Of a DNA stretch of 7,526 nucleotides, positions 6,775 through 7,526 are shown in pieces (positions within the stretch are counted from its first letter, which is position 1; each line of letters begins with the position of its first letter). A program made the translations under genes and the position numbers. The notes beneath the pieces were generated by a model that saw only the letters and a program-made list of their open reading frames with translations, had not been told where the DNA came from and did not search any database. Origin of the DNA: Hyphomicrobiales bacterium (lineage in GTDB: Bacteria > Pseudomonadota > Alphaproteobacteria > Rhizobiales > Xanthobacteraceae); the NCBI GenBank assembly GCA_026400425.1, contig JAPLPC010000229.1:1-7526 (forward strand). Direction: 5' to 3'.

Positions 6775-7463
6775 GACACGTCACTAACGTCGCCCATGCG
6801 GCCCATTACGTTACGATTTAATTTGAGCCATTGATCGGGGTCAATTGGATAATTGTCCATTCCTTCAGTTCTGACCGTGCCCGGCGCGACACAGTTGAGA
6901 CGAATTCCAAACTCGGCCCATTCGAACGCAAGCGTTTTCATCATCGATAAAACGCCCCCGCGCGCGGCCGCCGTATGTACGAAGCCACTCAACCCCGAAC
7001 GGACGCAGGCCGTAACGAAAACGATTGATCCGCCATGATCGAACATGAAGTAATCCGCGACGGCCTTGGTCATTTGCCACGATCCGATAAGATTGTTGCG
7101 GATCACAGTTTCGAAGCCTTTGTTGTTGAGTTCGCGCGCTGGTGTGACGAATTGCCCACCGGCGTTGTTGACGAGAATATCAAGGCGGCCAAATTCTTTC
7201 TTGATACGCTGCATGGCGAGATCGATCTGTTCAGGTGCGCGAATATCAGCGGGAACAGCCACCGCTTTTCTTCCTAGCTGGCGTATGAACTCCGCACAGT
7301 TCTCTATGGGCTCAGCCCGACGTCCGATTAGCGCAATATCTGCACCGCTCCGCGCCATCTCGACGGCAGTCGCGCGGCCCATACCCGTGCCCCCACCGGT
7401 TACCAGAGCAACTTGGCCTTTCAACAGGTCTGATGCAAAACGCATAGGCGGGAGCGGAGACAT
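6756..7463 (-). CDS. Short-chain dehydrogenase/reductase, PECR/DECR-like, C-terminally truncated
   Basis: NAD(P)-dependent Rossmann-fold oxidoreductase resembling peroxisomal trans-2-enoyl-CoA reductase and 2,4-dienoyl-CoA reductase rather than classical ketoreductases. Seen: cofactor motif TGGGTGMG (22-29), a putative NADP-favouring GRR at 47-49, NNAGGQF (99-105), GGSIVFVT (144-151), HTAAARGGVLSMMKTLAFEWA (163-183) and INCVAPG-like LNCVAPG (189-195). In the YxxxK motif Lys176 is kept but the Tyr position is Leu172; human PECR has Tyr there. The protein stops at 235 aa just after GRMGDVSDVSA, where relatives continue for about 40-60 residues through the TG...VDGG segment, so the last strand and part of the substrate pocket are missing. 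It may be a decaying gene. ATG 7463 is preached by GGAA about 6 nt upstream; a second ATG at 7445 has no such signal. Operator 3 lies 45 bp upstream, so it should belong to the same regulon. Convergent with fadH. Confidence 0.75.
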   Translation of the reverse strand: MSPLPPMRFASDLLKGQVALVTGGGTGMGRATAVEMARSGADIALIGRRAEPIENCAEFIRQLGRKAVAVPADIRAPEQIDLAMQRIKKEFGRLDILVNNAGGQFVTPARELNNKGFETVIRNNLIGSWQMTKAVADYFMFDHGGSIVFVTACVRSGLSGFVHTAAARGGVLSMMKTLAFEWAEFGIRLNCVAPGTVRTEGMDNYPIDPDQWLKLNRNVMGRMGDVSDVSAARVR

Positions 7464-7507
7464 GGCTGTTCCAATTATTTTCTGTTGCTTTCGTGTGTGT
7501 CGACGAT

Positions 7508-7516
7508 ATTCTAACA
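7508..7516 (-). promoter_or_regulatory. Candidate extended -10 of the SDR gene
   Basis: The - strand reads TGTTAGAAT, a TGn extended -10 with TAGAAT (5/6 to consensus), formed by the left half of operator 3 plus one flanking base. It would place the transcription start near 7501, giving a leader of about 38 nt. Confidence 0.3.
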
Positions 7517-7526
7517 GATGTTAGAA
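7509..7526. promoter_or_regulatory. Operator 3: 18-bp inverted repeat TTCTAACA-GA-TGTTAGAA
   Basis: Third copy of the perfect 8+8 palindrome, identical to operator 1 read on the opposite strand (centre GA versus TC). It ends on the last base of the window, 45 bp upstream of the SDR start. By analogy with operators 1 and 2 a divergent + strand gene is expected just to the right. Confidence 0.85.

Noticed and set aside
1..7526. CRISPR array, tRNA, insertion sequence, prophage or toxin-antitoxin signals
   Set aside because: No regularly spaced repeats, cloverleaf, transposase or terminal repeats were seen; the only repeats are the three operators.

Overview
This 7.5 kb window carries six protein genes (one entering from the left edge) and reads as part of an accessory catabolic gene cluster for the breakdown of a carboxylic acid as CoA thioesters. 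The gene families are an enoyl-CoA hydratase/isomerase, an acyl-CoA ligase, an acyl-CoA dehydrogenase, a FadH-type 2,4-dienoyl-CoA reductase, a PECR/DECR-like short-chain dehydrogenase and a transglutaminase-like protein. Together with moderate-to-high GC they suggest a Gram-negative, probably alphaproteobacterial (sphingomonad-like) host. That taxonomic guess is inference; there is no rRNA, tRNA or other marker gene here.

Layout, left to right: crotonase C-terminal half (+, 1-434); a hairpin terminator that can serve both strands (453-481); acyl-CoA ligase (-, 488-2452); operator 1 (2537-2554); transglutaminase-like gene (+, 2577-3242); acyl-CoA dehydrogenase (-, 3279-4439); operator 2 (4493-4510); fadH-like gene (+, 4541-6592); a 163-bp gap; a short-chain dehydrogenase with a truncated C-terminus (-, 6756-7463); operator 3 (7509-7526, ending on the last base). 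The strands alternate gene by gene, so every promoter region in the window after the first gene is either shared by a divergent pair or, at the right edge, probably shared with an unseen gene.

The most striking feature is a perfect 8+8 inverted repeat with a 2-bp centre, TTCTAACA-NN-TGTTAGAA, present once in each of the three promoter regions and not found complete anywhere else. It looks like the operator of a single dimeric repressor (TetR type would fit) that coordinates the whole cluster; the regulator gene is not in the window. The TGTTAGAA half also resembles an extended -10 element (TGn-TAtaAT), so the operator may overlay two back-to-back promoters.

A plausible joint role (inference): the ligase activates a bulky or alicyclic acid, the acyl-CoA dehydrogenase introduces a double bond, FadH and perhaps the SDR reduce dienoyl- or enoyl-CoA intermediates, and the crotonase hydrates or isomerises. 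The transglutaminase-like protein has no standard step in such a pathway and is the main candidate for unknown chemistry. Several of these enzymes carry substitutions at positions that are normally catalytic or substrate-defining, which hints at unusual substrates or decayed genes.
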